Shown here piece after piece: positions 37,381 through 52,100 of a stretch of DNA of 64,000 bases. The DNA comes from Atrichornis clamosus (Eukaryota > Chordata > Aves > Passeriformes > Menuridae). Numbering within the stretch: the first letter of the stretch is position 1; every line of letters starts with the position of its first letter. The stretch is from assembly GCA_013400975.1 (NCBI GenBank), contig WBMZ01000388.1, positions 1-64,000 on the forward strand. Reading direction: 5' to 3'. The translations under genes were made by a program, and so were the position numbers. The notes under the pieces were generated by a model. The model made no database searches, had not been told where the DNA came from, and was given only the letters and a program-made list of their open reading frames with translations.

Positions 37381-40300
37381 AATCAATTATTTACTGAACA
37401 GAGGCAAACAAAAAGGCTTTCACTACACTTGTGCAGTATTCATCAAAGCCTCAGCTGTTAAGGCAGCGCCAAGAGTTGGGAAACAAAACTCTTGTAACCT
37501 TTTCTCAAATTCTTCCACAATGCTGCCTTTTGTAGCTTAGTTCTGATTTATGGTAAAGAAAAATCTGTAAATCATTTGCAATTGCATTTTGCAATTACCT
37601 TGCTAGAGCAGAATATGTGGAATATAATCTATGGTTTGTTCCTTAATGTACAGACTTTGATAACAAAAAATTATTACTTTACAAAAAGACCATTTTTTAG
37701 TGCTGAGTTTAATTTCAAATGCAAAACCCCCAGATGTTCTGCTTTTTTTCTTTTCTGGTTTAAAACAGAGCATTTTTGGCATATTTTTTGATTTAAATGT
37801 GTTTACATCTTTGTTGCATGTAATGACCAGTCAGCACTTCCAGTCAACGCTGGCAGGATTAAATCCTTCATTTTAAATTCTCCTGAAGTTCACTGCTCCC
37901 TAGGACAGTACATTTTCTGCAGCCTAGATGTCTTTTGCCCAGAGAGGTTGCAGAGGCTTCACCCTTGGACCTTATCCAAATTACCTGAGTGGGAAAAGCC
38001 CAGAGCAACCTTTTCTAATCACAGAGCTGCCCCTGCTGTGAGCAGGGGGCCAAGATCTCCTCAGACCCCTTCCACTTTGGATTAACCCATATTTAGAAAA
38101 ACATATTTCATTTCCCTCACAAGCTATGGACTGTGACAAACCTGGGACGTACAAACAGTACGTCAAATACTTTGTAGACAGTAACAGACAACTGTCTGGT
38201 GGACTCCAACCAGGAAAATATTCATGCCACATACTAAAATAAACTTCACAAACAATCCCCAAACCAACAGTAACACACAAATATATATTTTCTTCATCAA
38301 TTAAAAAAAAAATCTACTTTGAATGCACTGTATCAATTTTACTGACAAAACAAATGGAAGAAATGAAGCGTAAGTGTTCACAGGATGCAATATCTGGAAT
38401 GGTAAGAAGCTCCCAAACTAGAAATGTTAGGCTATGTACAGCACATCATTAACAAGACAATGAGAGGGAAAAGGGGTCATTTTGTTTAAGCAGTACCTTT
38501 TCTCTGCTGTATTTATCTATAATCACCTACTGTTATTTTCTAAGTGTTTTTTTAGAAAAAGAAAATTGCCATCCAGTTCTTGACTTTCAGAAGAAACAGG
38601 ATAGTAATTTGTTAAATGCCAATTCTCTTTGGTTCTTCTTTCATAATGTCTATGAATAAATGTCAACAAAAGGAGCAGAACAGACAAACCCACACTTTTT
38701 GGCTTTTTATATATATAAGTTTTGGATGCTTTGTACCCTAAATAATGCATTCTTTCTTTTTTCAGTGTAATTTTCTCTACTTACTTAGCTTGCTTCCTAC
38801 CACAGAGCTATGCAAGGTCCTCTCCAGCAGGAGAAAAGAATGAAGCTGATGATCCACAGAGCCAGCAAACATCTCTGGACTGGCACAGAGGAAGAGGTTG
38901 ATTTTGTTTTATCTAACTCTGTGAATCACAGAGGATATAAACAGCCTCTATGGAATTCCAGCACTCTGAACTGGAAAGGCAGTCTTTTAAAGAATACATA
39001 TTTAGGTATTTTAATACATTACAATGTTCTCACCTGTTCCTCCTCTACCTCTTGATTTGATGGCTAAGAGACCAACCTTGCCCTTCCAAAACAATTTGTA
39101 CGTAGTGCTCCCAAAGCTGGAGATTATTAAACACACTTGCTGAACTCTCTCAGTTAAGAATAACATAATTAAGCTAAGCTGGACCACTTGCAGTAATGTA
39201 ATTTACAAGCATGTCAGGGTATATCCTGCTTGACTAGTGTGAGTTCAATGGATTTGTGCTGAACTTCTGAATCACTGATTAGCTGGAACAATCTTGAGAA
39301 CCTTTTGGCTTGCAGGAAAGCCTTAGCCCAGGCAAAGCAATAGAAATCCAATATTGACCTAGTGAAGGCATGGAATGCATAGTACATGAAAGTTAATATA
39401 TTTAAAATGCATGGCATTTGGCCAGAAGAGAATTATACATCAGTGCTGTTTCTCATAACAATCAGCCTTATTTTCAAAACAGAAATCTACCATTGTTATT
39501 GCAGGCAGTATCCATATTTGAGAACTGCATCACCTGAGTTTCTGAACCTTAATGAATTTTGACCACCTTAAATTTGTGAGAGCCAGATTCTCAAGAAGCC
39601 CGAGATTTGTGTACTCATCCATTTCAATATATGCATTTTTAATTGGCTCAGTCTTCCTCAGGCATGGAAGAAGATTACAAATGTTGATTAGGACTAAGTT
39701 GTTGCTTTTCCATCATAAAATAAGGCACTGAAAATAAAGTACTTCTCTGTAAAATTAGGAGACAATGTCAAACATGGGATAGACTAATGACTGGCATTGA
39801 AGTAATGGGTTAACAGTTATGTATGTGAACTTCCAGCAAAGCTGAGAAATTCAGGTCTACGCTAAAGCACAAGTCGAGAAATGGACAGAAGGAGAAACAA
39901 AGGATAAAAACAGAGGAGGAGAACAAGAAAATACAACCCCCAAAAGGTACATTTTGTGCCCCAAAAGTACACTCTATTTAAGTGTCTGTTACTTAAAACA
40001 TTTCTCACTTTTATGCATTTCATTGTAGCAGAAGCCCAAAGGATTTCTTGTGACATTAAAGTTTTGCTACCATCCTCACCACCCAAAGAAAATAAAGAGA
40101 GTAGGTGGACTGTTCTTACTCAGCAGCCTGGAACAATTAGATCTTCCTTGTACTAACTGCTGTACAAGCATAATAGGACTTCATAATCTAGAGTTATTTA
40201 ACAGTGGTTATGAGGCACCTCAAATGATCCTCTAGCAGACAGAATCAGGATTGTCTAACTAGGATTAAGTCTCAGTCATTGAGAAGTGTCCCTTTGCCGT

Positions 40301-43300
40301 CAGCTCACTTAAATCTTAGCCAGGGAGAAGTGAAAGTATCTCTCCGTTGAATACCTTTGTGACAGTTCATGTTCTGTTGCATGAACTCTCTTTTGTCCTT
40401 TTCTCTTCAATCTAGTTAATTATTTTTGTAGATTTTATCTGCTCACAGAGAGAAACATTACGGGCTTCTCAAATAACTCAGCAGGGTAAATGACATTTTA
40501 CTAGAGAAAAACACTTTGATAAATGTCAGTTACATATTGAAAACTACTTCAAAAAGACTTCTGAAAGATCTAGATACAAACACCATCATAGTTAGATACT
40601 TAGAATATTCCTATCACTCATGGACAAGCACTCTATAGGCAGTTCTACCACAAAATAGTCTATAATCCAAATCATTAAGTGCATTAAAGTAGATATACAT
40701 TCAGAGAATGACAGGGAAACTCAGTTGTTCTGTGTTGCAAGTACTAATTCTATTCTTCTGTTTTCTTGCACAAGTTTCTTTTACAAACTAATCCTCAGAC
40801 CACAAATCTATTACAGACTAAATATACATTGAACTTTTGACAATAGGGTGGAGTGGAGCACTAGCAAAACATGCATGTTTTTATTTTTCATGTATATTTA
40901 TTTTTCCTTCCTTCCTCTATCTCACATGGAGCCCAGCCCAATAGGGCTGTTGTATGGTGACTCTACCATGCCTCTTGACAGACAAATGTTATGGTTAACC
41001 AACTCTGAATATGTATCAACAGGAACAATTTGATTTCCTGTAGGAGGTAAAAATAGAAATGTGATTTCTAAGCATGCCACAGTAATAAAATAATCTTATT
41101 AGATTCATATGTGCCAAAGAGCATAATTAATTTTCTTGGAGACTTCCTTAAACAACTTCTTGTCTACTTACAGACAACTCACCAGCAGCAGACTCTGCAT
41201 TCCAGCTGGATGATGACAAGTTTGCAGCATGCTACACTTAACATTACTTCTACTGGCAGCCCAATAAGAAAACAAATTATTGACTTTTTTTCCGAAGCTT
41301 ATTCTGAAGTAAAACAACTAATGGCAGTGGATTACACACAGTTCTTAAAGTCATGAAAAAGCAATCAACAGGAGTTGTCTGTAACAACTGCCATCCAGAC
41401 ATACACAGGAGGCTACCATACTTTTGTCTCTCAAAAGTTGAGTCTTGACTTACTGAATCTATGATTTTAAATTTTCAGTTTTATCCTCTGTTTTATACAG
41501 TCACCACAGACAGCAACATTTCCTCAATGCAAGTGTAAAAGATGAAGCACGGCAGCCTCAAAAATGCACATCCTCACAGACAACAAGTCTGTGGTAGACA
41601 CATAGCTAAAACACCTTCTGAACTGATACAACCCTTCAACCTTTGGCACCATCAGAGGACAAACATCATTTTGGATTGAGCTTGCAGAGTGAAATTCAAA
41701 GAGGAGTTCCCACAGAATGGTTACAATTAACTTGCAACTCACTGCTCATGAAATGACTATTATATATGTTTCTGGGATAAACATTCAGCATAGCACAGGA
41801 TGAAAAACAGAAAGCAGTTCTGGCAAGGAAGATGTTAAAGAAAGATACAGTGTTTAAAGAGTTTTAACAGAAACTAAAGAAACCACACGTAAATTGTGTT
41901 TCTGTAAAACAAACTCACCCAAGGACAAGGATTTAACCTGATTTAGTGTAGCTCGAGGATCAATCTCTTCTAATGTATTATTCTGTCACTATAGATTGGT
42001 GGATTGATCACATCTTGAGCTGAGCTTTACTAGGCAGCGAGCCCCGAGTAATGTGTCCAATTGGTTTCACTGGCACACAGTCACCGAGCACTAACTAGAT
42101 GTGATCGATATCCCCTGCAGTGCAACAGCTCCTGTGTTCAGCCTGCTCCAGACCTCACGAGTGACAAATCACTGTCAGCACCACTTAGCAGTGATGGCCC
42201 AAGTGGTGCGTCATGCAAAGCACATCTAGCAAGGGTGGCTCAAATGGCACACCTTCATAATGGGATACTTGTGAACTTCCCTGTCAGTTTTGCTCCAGCA
42301 CAAAGAAAAGGCCTCTGCCAGAGGAGACTTGCAAGAAAGATGTTATTTGAACACCCAAGGCACAGCTTTCTGTTTCTTCTACAGGTCTAAAAATATCTAG
42401 TATTATAAACATGGTTAATTATATTGTATCTCAAACCTATAGCCAGAATCACATGAGAAAAATGCCTTATTACTAGAATAGATCACTATCATATATTTCA
42501 GAAGAGATCTGTATGGTAGCTAACAGGCTGCACTTTACAAACAGGTGGTACTAGTGGACAGGGAGAGGAGTAGCAAAACTGAAACAATGAAGTTACTTAG
42601 CTGCCAAGCTGCTTCTTGGCATTCATCCATGGCATCCCAAACTCAATCTGCTACAAGAATGGACTCTTGTACAAGAATAGGATCTTGACATAGGCCTTGC
42701 TTTGGCTGTGCTACTCAGAGGCTTGCGGTGATTGTTATTCTGATTTACAGAATTCAAGGGCAGGCAAGACAGCTGCTTTCCTCAAGCTACTTGGAATCAC
42801 AATGGAGCTACTGCTGCAGCTGAAGCAGCAGTGGGCTTCTTGATAAAGGGCTTTGGTGACCTAATTGAAACATCTTCAATTAATTGAAATACCAAAGCTG
42901 AGTGGTTCACAGTGACATATCTAGACTGAGAAAGATTCTGCCAGGAATATTTTGTTTACTTTTCCTCTCTTTTATCCAAGAATGGAATAAACTGATTCTT
43001 TCTAAACACTAAGGCTTCAGTGCTATGGGAGGGTCTCATTGTGGAAGTGATACTCAAAGTAGTGCGAAACTAAGATGGGGAAAAAGTAAAAGCTTTCAGC
43101 CATCTAAGATGAATCTATAGGTTGGTTACAACATACACTGGTGTGAAATTGCAATTTTCAAGCAGTGTCTGTACAAGGGCCACCAGAGCAGGACATAGAG
43201 CATCTCACAGAGTCGAAGGTTGCTGGTGAGAATTACACACCAGCACTTGAGTGGCCAATGAAACTGCTCTGCCTAAGAGCTCCATCTGGAGAGCAGAGTC

Positions 43301-46300
43301 CCTCTGGATAGCAATAGCACAGCTCAGCATGATCCTATTGTGTATTCAGTCCCAAAGCCAGTTAGGTGTGCATGCAGTTCAGGGCAGGAGACTGCTTTGT
43401 GAGACTGACAAGACAAGGAAATGGGAACCTGTGCTTGGAAAAGACTTAGAGAAATCTCAACCAAAAAAACATCACCCAAATCAACCAGCACCACTACAAA
43501 AGTCTTAAATGAGCTCTTCTAAAATCCTCTTTGTATTCTTGGTTTTTAATAAGATGAATTTCATTTTGATCAACACTGTCTTGGGTTCCTCAATTATTTT
43601 TTTTTCTTCCAAACATCTTTTAAAAACCAAATGGCCACAGACCTCACATCCTACCATGATAAGATGGATTTTTTTGCTAGTCACTCATTTCATCTGTCCT
43701 CAAATGCGAGGGGTAACAGTTCAGTTATGGCACCACACACCCCACAGATGGTTAGTAGCATCACATTAGAGGAATTAAATTTAATTTAAAGATCCAGCAG
43801 CAGTACCAGGCACAGAGGAGGACCTGCAATGCTGGAGCCAATGAACTGTGGTGCTCTGACCACAGCCAAATCCAAGTGTTCCAGCAGCCCAGCCAAGCAA
43901 GAGCCACAGCATTCCCATCTATAGCCACACAGTGCTGGTTTCAGGGGATGACCTGACAATAAACCACACAGGAGCTGACGAGCCCAGGAAAGTAGCTGCT
44001 AACTACTCATCATGTCATCATAAACTCCTCCTAGAATCAGTTCCATTAATAACTACCAAAAATTTGTAAAAATATATAGGCAGAGCTTAATTAATTCTCG
44101 CTGCCTTCCTCCTTTCCTCCACTGAGGAGCCTTTGGAGGCTTTTGAAGCCTGCTCTGTGTCAGCTAAAACCACTTGTGTTCCCTTCTAGTTTTTGGTGAT
44201 GTCTCCAGGAACAAACAAAAATGTGAAGTGTCCAGTTCAACAGTAGCACATTGGATGGCAAAACAATGGAATTACACAGCTTTTGTCCCTCCTAATTTGT
44301 ATGATAACAAATTATGTCTTACATACAGTAAGCATACTTTTATGTAGCACATTCCTTTTCATGAACTAATCTAAAAATGCCCAAACCAAAACTGCTGATG
44401 GAGAAGACTACCCACCAACACACCATTAGCTCTTGCATCTTATGTTTTCAAATAAAACATGCTGTGTAGAAGTGATTGCCTTGGAAGTTATTGGTACATT
44501 TGAATGCAAACTACCAAACCATGAAAAATGAGGCATCCATTTGCTATAAAAATAAATTAGGAGGCAATGCTTTGCTGGCAAAGCCATTTGAGTACCACAG
44601 TTCATAACTATTCATGGTACCATTAACAGATGTCTTTGCTTGTACTGTGAGCAGCCTTATGATGTTGTGATATTCAGCAGTACTTTATATTTAAAGTGAG
44701 TACAAGCAACTTTGTTTTAGAATATAATAAAATCTTGCCTGATGTAGAAATCCCCAGGGAAATTATACAATAATGTTACCTACATAACTAATTTTCTTCT
44801 TATGAAATCATGATTCCCACTACACTTTTAGAGCTATTCCAAGTATTGTTTAACATCACCATTTCCATGTTAATATCTCTATAAATCACAGAAATACAAT
44901 ACTTCATATGAAAAGTGAGTCATACATTTGGGACCATAAGTTTTCCTTTCTAAATTAAAAGGGGAATGAAATTGATGCTGAATGTACTGTATGTTGTTCA
45001 AGGGTAGTAAAAGTACCCAAATGCTCCTAACAAACATAGCTACACACTGTGTGCAGATACATTTGCACCAGATATTGCAGAATATTGCTGAACTATTTAA
45101 CTCTGTGCCAGGAGAACTGGAGAGCTGGAAAACACAACCCACAGCACTGTTCCTTCAGAGATTACTCAGAACTAAAAGCAAATGGTTAACCAAAATCAAG
45201 TTCCCACCTTGAAGGCACTTAACAAGTGATACTGCTATTTGTTCTTTTGAATAAGGATTATTTGGAATCAGTGCTGGAGCAATCAAAGGCATGCCACTAC
45301 TCTCGTGCTTCTTAAAAATATGAAAATAGTGATGAATGATTTCATGTCCTGTGTTACAACCACTACTGTGGTACACCAGTGAGGAGCTACTCAACTAAAC
45401 CTTTTAGTTGTTAGCTACACTCAACCCCATTCCTGTTTCCATCTGTGTGCAACTTATACACCACTAAAATAAAGTCTTTAGTTAGGATTAATAGTCCTCC
45501 CCTCCGGACCCTCATTCTAACTTCCATTCACTGCATGCAGATTTGTAGTTAAAACCTAATTTCTACCCTTTCCCTACTGCTCCTCATCCATGTTCTCTTC
45601 ATCAGTGCTGTTTTCCAGGTAGGATTCAGTTGAGGTTGGCTTCAACCAAACATGTAAAGGAAAGTTGAGCTGTACATAAACATAGGAAGTGGAATTTCAA
45701 GCTGTGGAAGACAATATCCACGCAGTTCATTTAGGCTTTGTTTCAGTTTTGTTTAAAATACTTTCCAGCCCTCTGTAGTCTGCTGATCTCTGCTGATTTA
45801 TACAAACCCACCACAGCTACATTGTTAGCTTAAAGTGGGACATCATTTTTCCCTTTCTGGACATAAAAAATAACTGACAAACAGCAATTAAGATGTTCCT
45901 GGCTTATGTTTGAGGAAGAGAAAAACAATTTAAGAATTTAGTCATTTTTATTATATTCTTTTTGTATGCTTTCCAATAGATCTTTTCTAAGCATTTCTTA
46001 AAATTAAAGAGATGACCTTGATCCAGCAGTAGAACTCCCTGCTTCCACTCAATATGAAGAAACACAAACAGCTTTCAAAAGCAAAGACTTGTTTTGGAAT
46101 TCTTTATTTGTGGACCCATTATTATCTGCAAACATAATTGTTCCTTTTTAAAATAACAACTAGAAGCCATAAGTAATAGCTCCTATTTCCACAGTAAGAA
46201 AAAATGGCTCAAATTAGTGTGGTAATTATGGCTAAATGTTAGATGGGTGATTAATGCTATGGACAGGGAGAAAGAGCAAGTCTTTAACCAATGCATAGTG

Positions 46301-49055
46301 CCTGTGGATTGTGTTTCTTGCTATTTTTATAAACCATTCTGGTTTTTTCTCAACAGTGATCTTTACAACACTGCGGGAGGGAAAGCAGGAACAAAACCAG
46401 GTCTGGAAGAAACAAGGCTGGGCACGGGGGTACACGTGTGAATGCCCAGGCCTGAGCGTACCCAGAACTCCCAGTCCACAGGCAGAGGGTGAGTGGATGG
46501 GGGTTCCCAGTGAGGTTTCTCAGGAAAATTATGGCATGTTAGTGCCTTCCCTGACAAGCCAAAACAGTTGGCATTTTTCTCCACAAAGAGCTCTTATTCC
46601 TTGGCTGTGTAAATTCTCAGTGGCAATTTGGCAAGGAATTTTGTCCAAGTGCTTTCCGGTTAATCAAGTGGTCTGTGTCAACTGGCATCAGGCTTGGCAG
46701 CTGCCTGAAAGAACTCTAAAATGATTTCTCTCTCCATAAACTATTTTAAGAACTCTTCCCAACACATATTTATCCCTGTGAATACTAATTAAATTATTGT
46801 ATATTATGTTTGATGGTATCCTAATTATGGTGTCAGGCGAAGGCATATTGATACATACCAATGAGGGTGTCAGGCTTACTGGCTTCTCTTTTGAAGCTTT
46901 GAAAGGTCTTGATGTCATTCACACCAGCTGAGGAATTTTTTTGAAATTAAGAAACCTTTTTTTGTGTTTAAACAATTTCTCACTTAACTATAGCATTACA
47001 TCTTGTGAAAATGGCAGATTTAGGTTGGGCACCATGGTGCAGCCAGGAAAGTGGGGAACTGCAAGGCCTTTAGCAACCTGCCAACATCCTGAACAAACCC
47101 AAGTTGTTGCCCTCTTCTCTCTGCCTGCACACCTTTATTTTCTGCATGGAATGAGGCTGGTTTAATTTGACCATATGTATTGGTTCTTATTTAGTAAAAG
47201 AAAGCAGCCCATTATTGATAATGTTACTTACAGAAGTGTCACAAAGCAAGTTCAATAGTGTTCACTACATCAAAACCCACAAGGCACAAATAAACCTGCA
47301 TTTTAAAGCTCCCTTAACCTCACAAAAGGTATATTTAAGTATACATTTAAGGTCAAACTTATCATATTTACAGTGTGAAATCGTAGAAAACTCCAACCCA
47401 CATGTACTGGTCTGGATCAAATATTTTAAGGTAAAATATGTAACTTCACTAAAAAAAAAATTATGCACAAATATGGTATTTCTGCTTTACATATGAGCAC
47501 TACAAGTGAAATCTACCCATAATAAAACAGGCTCCAAGCTTATTTTCATTTCCAGTGTAAATTGTCTGAAACTCTATGACTATGCATTTATATCATCAAG
47601 TTCATCAGAAGTAAACTTTATTATAAAAACATTTCCCTGATGAAAATAATCCAAGTAGCAACCATCATTTCAAGAAAAAAAAAGCCTATGTTAGAACCTA
47701 CGTGATTTTTTTTTCATTAACTTTAATCTTTTTACATGCTTCAAAATTACCAAACCATGCTATGCAATGGGAAAATCAAAATAAGTGGTTAACCTCAGTT
47801 GGTAACACTAGAAAATAAGTAGAAAGACAGAGAGTATTCAGGCAGATTAGTCAGAGATGTAAATACCTATTTACCACAAAACCTTTCATGATTAGAGATG
47901 CAAGAAACATGCCAAAAAAAGAAGAATATATTTGAAACAGCATGAGAACCTTTACACTCAAGTCAAGCAAACACCACAATTCATATCAAAATAAGTATCA
48001 AACCTTAAGTTGTTGTTCTCCAGTCCCAGTTTGTATCCTCAGATCCCAGTTTCTGCTCACTTCCAGAGACTAGGTGTTCTTTTGCCACTGGCTGCTTTCC
48101 CCATATTATTTCTGTTTTCCTTATGTCATTTTACCTACTTTTGGGTGGGTCTATCACTTATGAATGCCCTAAAATTTCATCTGGCCTTCTCCAGTCCTCT
48201 GCTTTACACACACGTGAGGTCTCCCTCCAGCAGCCATGAACCACATTTGCTGGTTTGCCTCTTTAAAGTAATTATTTCACTTTTATATCTTTTCACCCCT
48301 CTGAGTACTGCACTCTCTGGTAGCTACATATTAAACATACAGATATCACTTTCCAAAAGTCCTTTATTGAGCATCTGAATTGAACAACAGGATATTTTCC
48401 CACTTTTCAGCACATTCAAATCTCAGCTGACAAATGCAGCAAGTTAAGAACTTACCAGTCTCTTTCCAGAGCCAGGAAAACAGTCCTTCGAACAAATCAA
48501 GTGGCCAAGCAAGACCTAAGCCACGAGTTCTCTTAGAGAGCACAGTAAGGATTGCTCTTCGTGGCCTGAAAGGAAGAAAATCAAGAAGACCTTTTACATA
48601 CCTGATATTTGTAGAGTCACTGAAAACCTACAGCTGGTTCTAATTCTGTAGGACTTAAACAATCAAAGCAAAATGAGAGACAGCAGGAAATCATTCTAGA
48701 AATGGAGGATAAAAGAAGTATTTCTCTGAAATAACCTTCATATGAGTACACTGTGCTTCCTCTGGTCCAGAAGAGGCATTAATGATGTGTGTTCTGTGTG
48801 CATTTGTCTTTGATGACCACAGGGACTTGTAAGCTGTTCTGCCCACTAACTTTCTGCTGCTTTTTATTAGAGTAAATTCACACTTGTGCCAAATAGGAAG
48901 CACTCACCTGTCCACCAGCTTTTTCCAAGGTGAAACCTAAGTTGGATAGGAGAGACATACACTGTGAAAAACTTGCCCTTCTTCTGGAGCACTCTACCTT
49001 AGAGAGAGAGCAGGAGAGACCGGAAAAGGGAAAAGCAAGGTACAAAATAGAAAAA
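37381..49055. other. Long stretch without a recognised gene
   Basis: AT-rich with a few better balanced islands (about 41940-42390, 46360-46500). The island at 42061-42390 has a 109-codon plus-strand open frame without an identifiable domain. The pyrimidine-rich segment at 48010-48378 yields a 122-codon frame of mostly L, S, F and P, explained by composition. No transposon landmarks were noticed. Confidence 0.4.
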
Positions 49056-49180
49056 GAAGAGACAGGTTATTTCTATTTTCCTTTTCCTAAAATATATATG
49101 TATTNCGAAGAGACAGGTTATTTCTATTTCCCTTTCCAAAGGCTATTTCCTTTTTACTTTTCCTAAAATATATATGTATT
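49056..49180. repeat. Near-identical direct repeat around an ambiguous base (assembly join)
   Basis: Position 49105 is N. The sequence to its left, from GAAGAGACAGGTTATTTCTA (start 49056) to CTTTTCCTAAAATATATATG plus TATT (end 49104), is repeated to its right from 49107 to 49180. The right copy carries about 25 extra pyrimidine-rich bases in the middle. A repeated contig end on either side of a one-base gap is the usual signature of two overlapping contigs or haplotypes joined without merging, rather than a real tandem duplication. Confidence 0.85.
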
Positions 49181-52100
49181 TTAGATGTTTATTGATACAA
49201 AACTTTCTGTAGCCTCTAGAGCAATGTCTTCTATAATTCTTCCCTAACTACAAACTTCAGAGCGATGGCAGATCATGTTGATAAATATTTATGCAACATA
49301 AAATTGAGGAATAATAATTTATTTATAACATATTAATCTGGATCTAATAAAAGAGAGTAATGCAGATCCACTTAATAAACATACTCTAAAGCCAACTACA
49401 ACCCCCCAAATTATTTTAAATTGCTATATGCCTTCTTGTAAACATAATGATCAGTTTATTTCCGTTGCTATCTTGGTTGAACAGGGTAAATTGGCAATTA
49501 ATCATTTGTATGCCATTATATTCTGGGACTCATTGCTACAGGTTTGCTCTTGACTGATGGTATAAGAAATTGTTTCCTCTGTAATCAACATAAAAGATTA
49601 ACCAAAACACGCTCATCTACTATGTTATGCATCCTGGAGGGAAGAAAAATCTAACATCAGGGTCATTTACATTGCTATTCAGGTGTTAACTGAGCTTCTA
49701 AATACACTTTTCAAGAGAGGTCAGAACATTTTGCTCCAGTATTTCTGAGGTTATAATCCTGCATGATCTGAAATCCTAGCATTCTACATTTAACAGCTTG
49801 GGATTGCTTTAGATCATGATATCTGTGATGACAGGGAAAAGGATCATTCAAATTCTAATAGTTACTATAGGCGTAGAAGTGTCTGGTTACACTTGCACAA
49901 ATTTTACTGTCTCTTTAACATTTCAAATTCTTTGAAAACCTCTAAATCAGGATTGCTATTTGTTTTTTATTAAAAACAATAAAGATGCAAAGTTGCTGCA
50001 AATAACCTAAAACTCTGTTGCTGTTGTATCCAGGCCTTTCAGATGCGTAAAATTTATCAATAATAGCTGATTAAACATTTATTACATCAATCAGAACAGA
50101 ACACAGCATTTCAAGCTCTGTTGGTATTTCCTTGCTAAATCTCAATTTTCAGGGGTTTATTACTCCATTACCTTATATCTCACTGAACTCTCTTATAATA
50201 ATAGGGGATTATGTCTGAAACTTAATTAGTTCACTTTTTATAGATAGCACTTACAAGCAGGTCCCCATTTTCTACCGTACAGCTGGTGGATAAAGAAAAT
50301 ACACACTGGGAACTTGAAAGAGAAAACATTTTAAAACCAAAATTCCATTTAATACCATAGAAAAGGAATCAGAAAGGCCTGAAGTCATATTTTGGGGGCA
50401 AAGATGCAAAATGAAGCAGCGATTGCAAATTCAGTGTGCTGGTGGGGTATCTCTAGAGCCTCTGGTAGAAGGTTCGCAGCTGTCACTTCCTGGCAGAAAG
50501 TAGAATCAGTTCCTCTGGGGAAAACAGGCATCACTTCCCAGGAGATGTTATGCACTGAGACTGCATATGACATTTGTGAGTCTTGTAACAAGCCTGGATT
50601 AATCTAAGCCAAAGCAACTGACAAAGAAACAAATGTGCATTTGCTCTAAATGTACTATTTTACTTCTCCATAAAACATGACAACAAATATATGTTGGATC
50701 AAAGTAAATCCAACTGATCAGGCTGACACCTAGAAAAGATATAGTCTGCCATGTGAACAGAGCTCTAAAGCTATAGGAGCGACTTCTTCCTTTTAGCAAT
50801 GTAAATAGTTGTGCACCTTGCCAATAACCGGGGAGTACTTCCCCCCTGCTACAGTGGTGTTTCAGTTCCTGTATCAGCAGGAAGGCATATCTGAATATTC
50901 TCCTGAATGTGCTCTGAAGAGAAGAAGTCAGAACAAAAATTCAGACAGTAAGTATGCACTTATAGTACAGAATTTTACCACACTAAGACAAATATTTCTT
51001 CTTACAAGCTGATTAGGAAAAGAATAGAGAGAAAGTATCATTGTCTGTTCGATGATCAGATATGGGCATAATGCAACCTATAAAAAAAGAATACAAAATA
51101 TAGCTTAATGCCCATAGATGCTGCACAACATGCCATGATTGTATTAGAGATTTATAGGGGATGGTCTTAAAAATAAAATTTTTTAACAAACTAAACTTTA
51201 TTAACTAATTTCAAATTAATTGCAACACAGGACATCTGAAAACATCTATATGCATGCCAATAACTTCTACTTTTCACTGCTGATGTAAAAATGGAAAAAA
51301 CCAAACCCTTCCTTCCCTTAATAAGACTTCAGATTTCTAAATGCAGTACTGAGGGAGAAAACCAGAAGGAGTCCATAAAAATGCTAAGTTCTGCACATAG
51401 CACAATAGAGAATTTATGCAGAATAGCCATAGAGGCACTTTGTTGTAGCTTTGTACTGGACTCTCACAAACTGGTTTTTTCTCATTTGAATTTGTGAATG
51501 AATCCAGTATATTTACATAGGGAAGCACAAACCCACTGCTATTCCCAAAGTCATACTGAACCCAGCTGCAATTTCGGACCCCGCATTGCCATGCACTTTT
51601 ATTCCATCCATCTTACATCTAATTACTCAATATCTCCCTGTGAACACCATTCAGCAGCCTTAGTCTTTTCTAACAGATTTTACTACAAATATTCTCCTCA
51701 ACAGCTACACAAATTATTTTGTACTATGCTATGCTGAGTAGTTGTGAGTTTTCACAGATTCCAGCCTTTTCTGTGTCTTTTTTGTTATAAAACGGAAACA
51801 TATGGCTCAGTTTCAAGTGTCTAATTGACAATATCTACAAGTGCTGTGGAGAGGTTCAATTGCATGTCTAACATCTGATAATCTGATTGTATTTTATTTA
51901 AGACTCAAGAGTACTTCAGAAGTCAACAGATGGCAGCAGATATTCTTTAGAGAAAAAAAAAATCCAGTAATTCTATTTCTGTTAGAGGGTTGTCTTGACA
52001 TTTATCGAGGTAGAGTTTGAGTGTAGGGGCTGGAATGAAATGAAATGCAAAAGACTTAATCACTTGACAAAGACTAAGAGTGGATGGGTTTGCTTTGTTC

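Noticed and set aside
42061..42390. 109-codon open frame in a compositionally balanced patch.
   Set aside because: No ATG-led frame with domain or splice support. Better described as a possible non-coding element.
48010..48378. 122-codon hydrophobic open frame resembling a membrane protein.
   Set aside because: It lies in a pyrimidine-rich tract, which by itself yields L, F, S and P codons. No helix pattern or conserved motif was recognised.
48930..49166. Open frame running through the N at 49105.
   Set aside because: It crosses an unresolved base and an artefactual-looking duplication, so its continuity is not real evidence.
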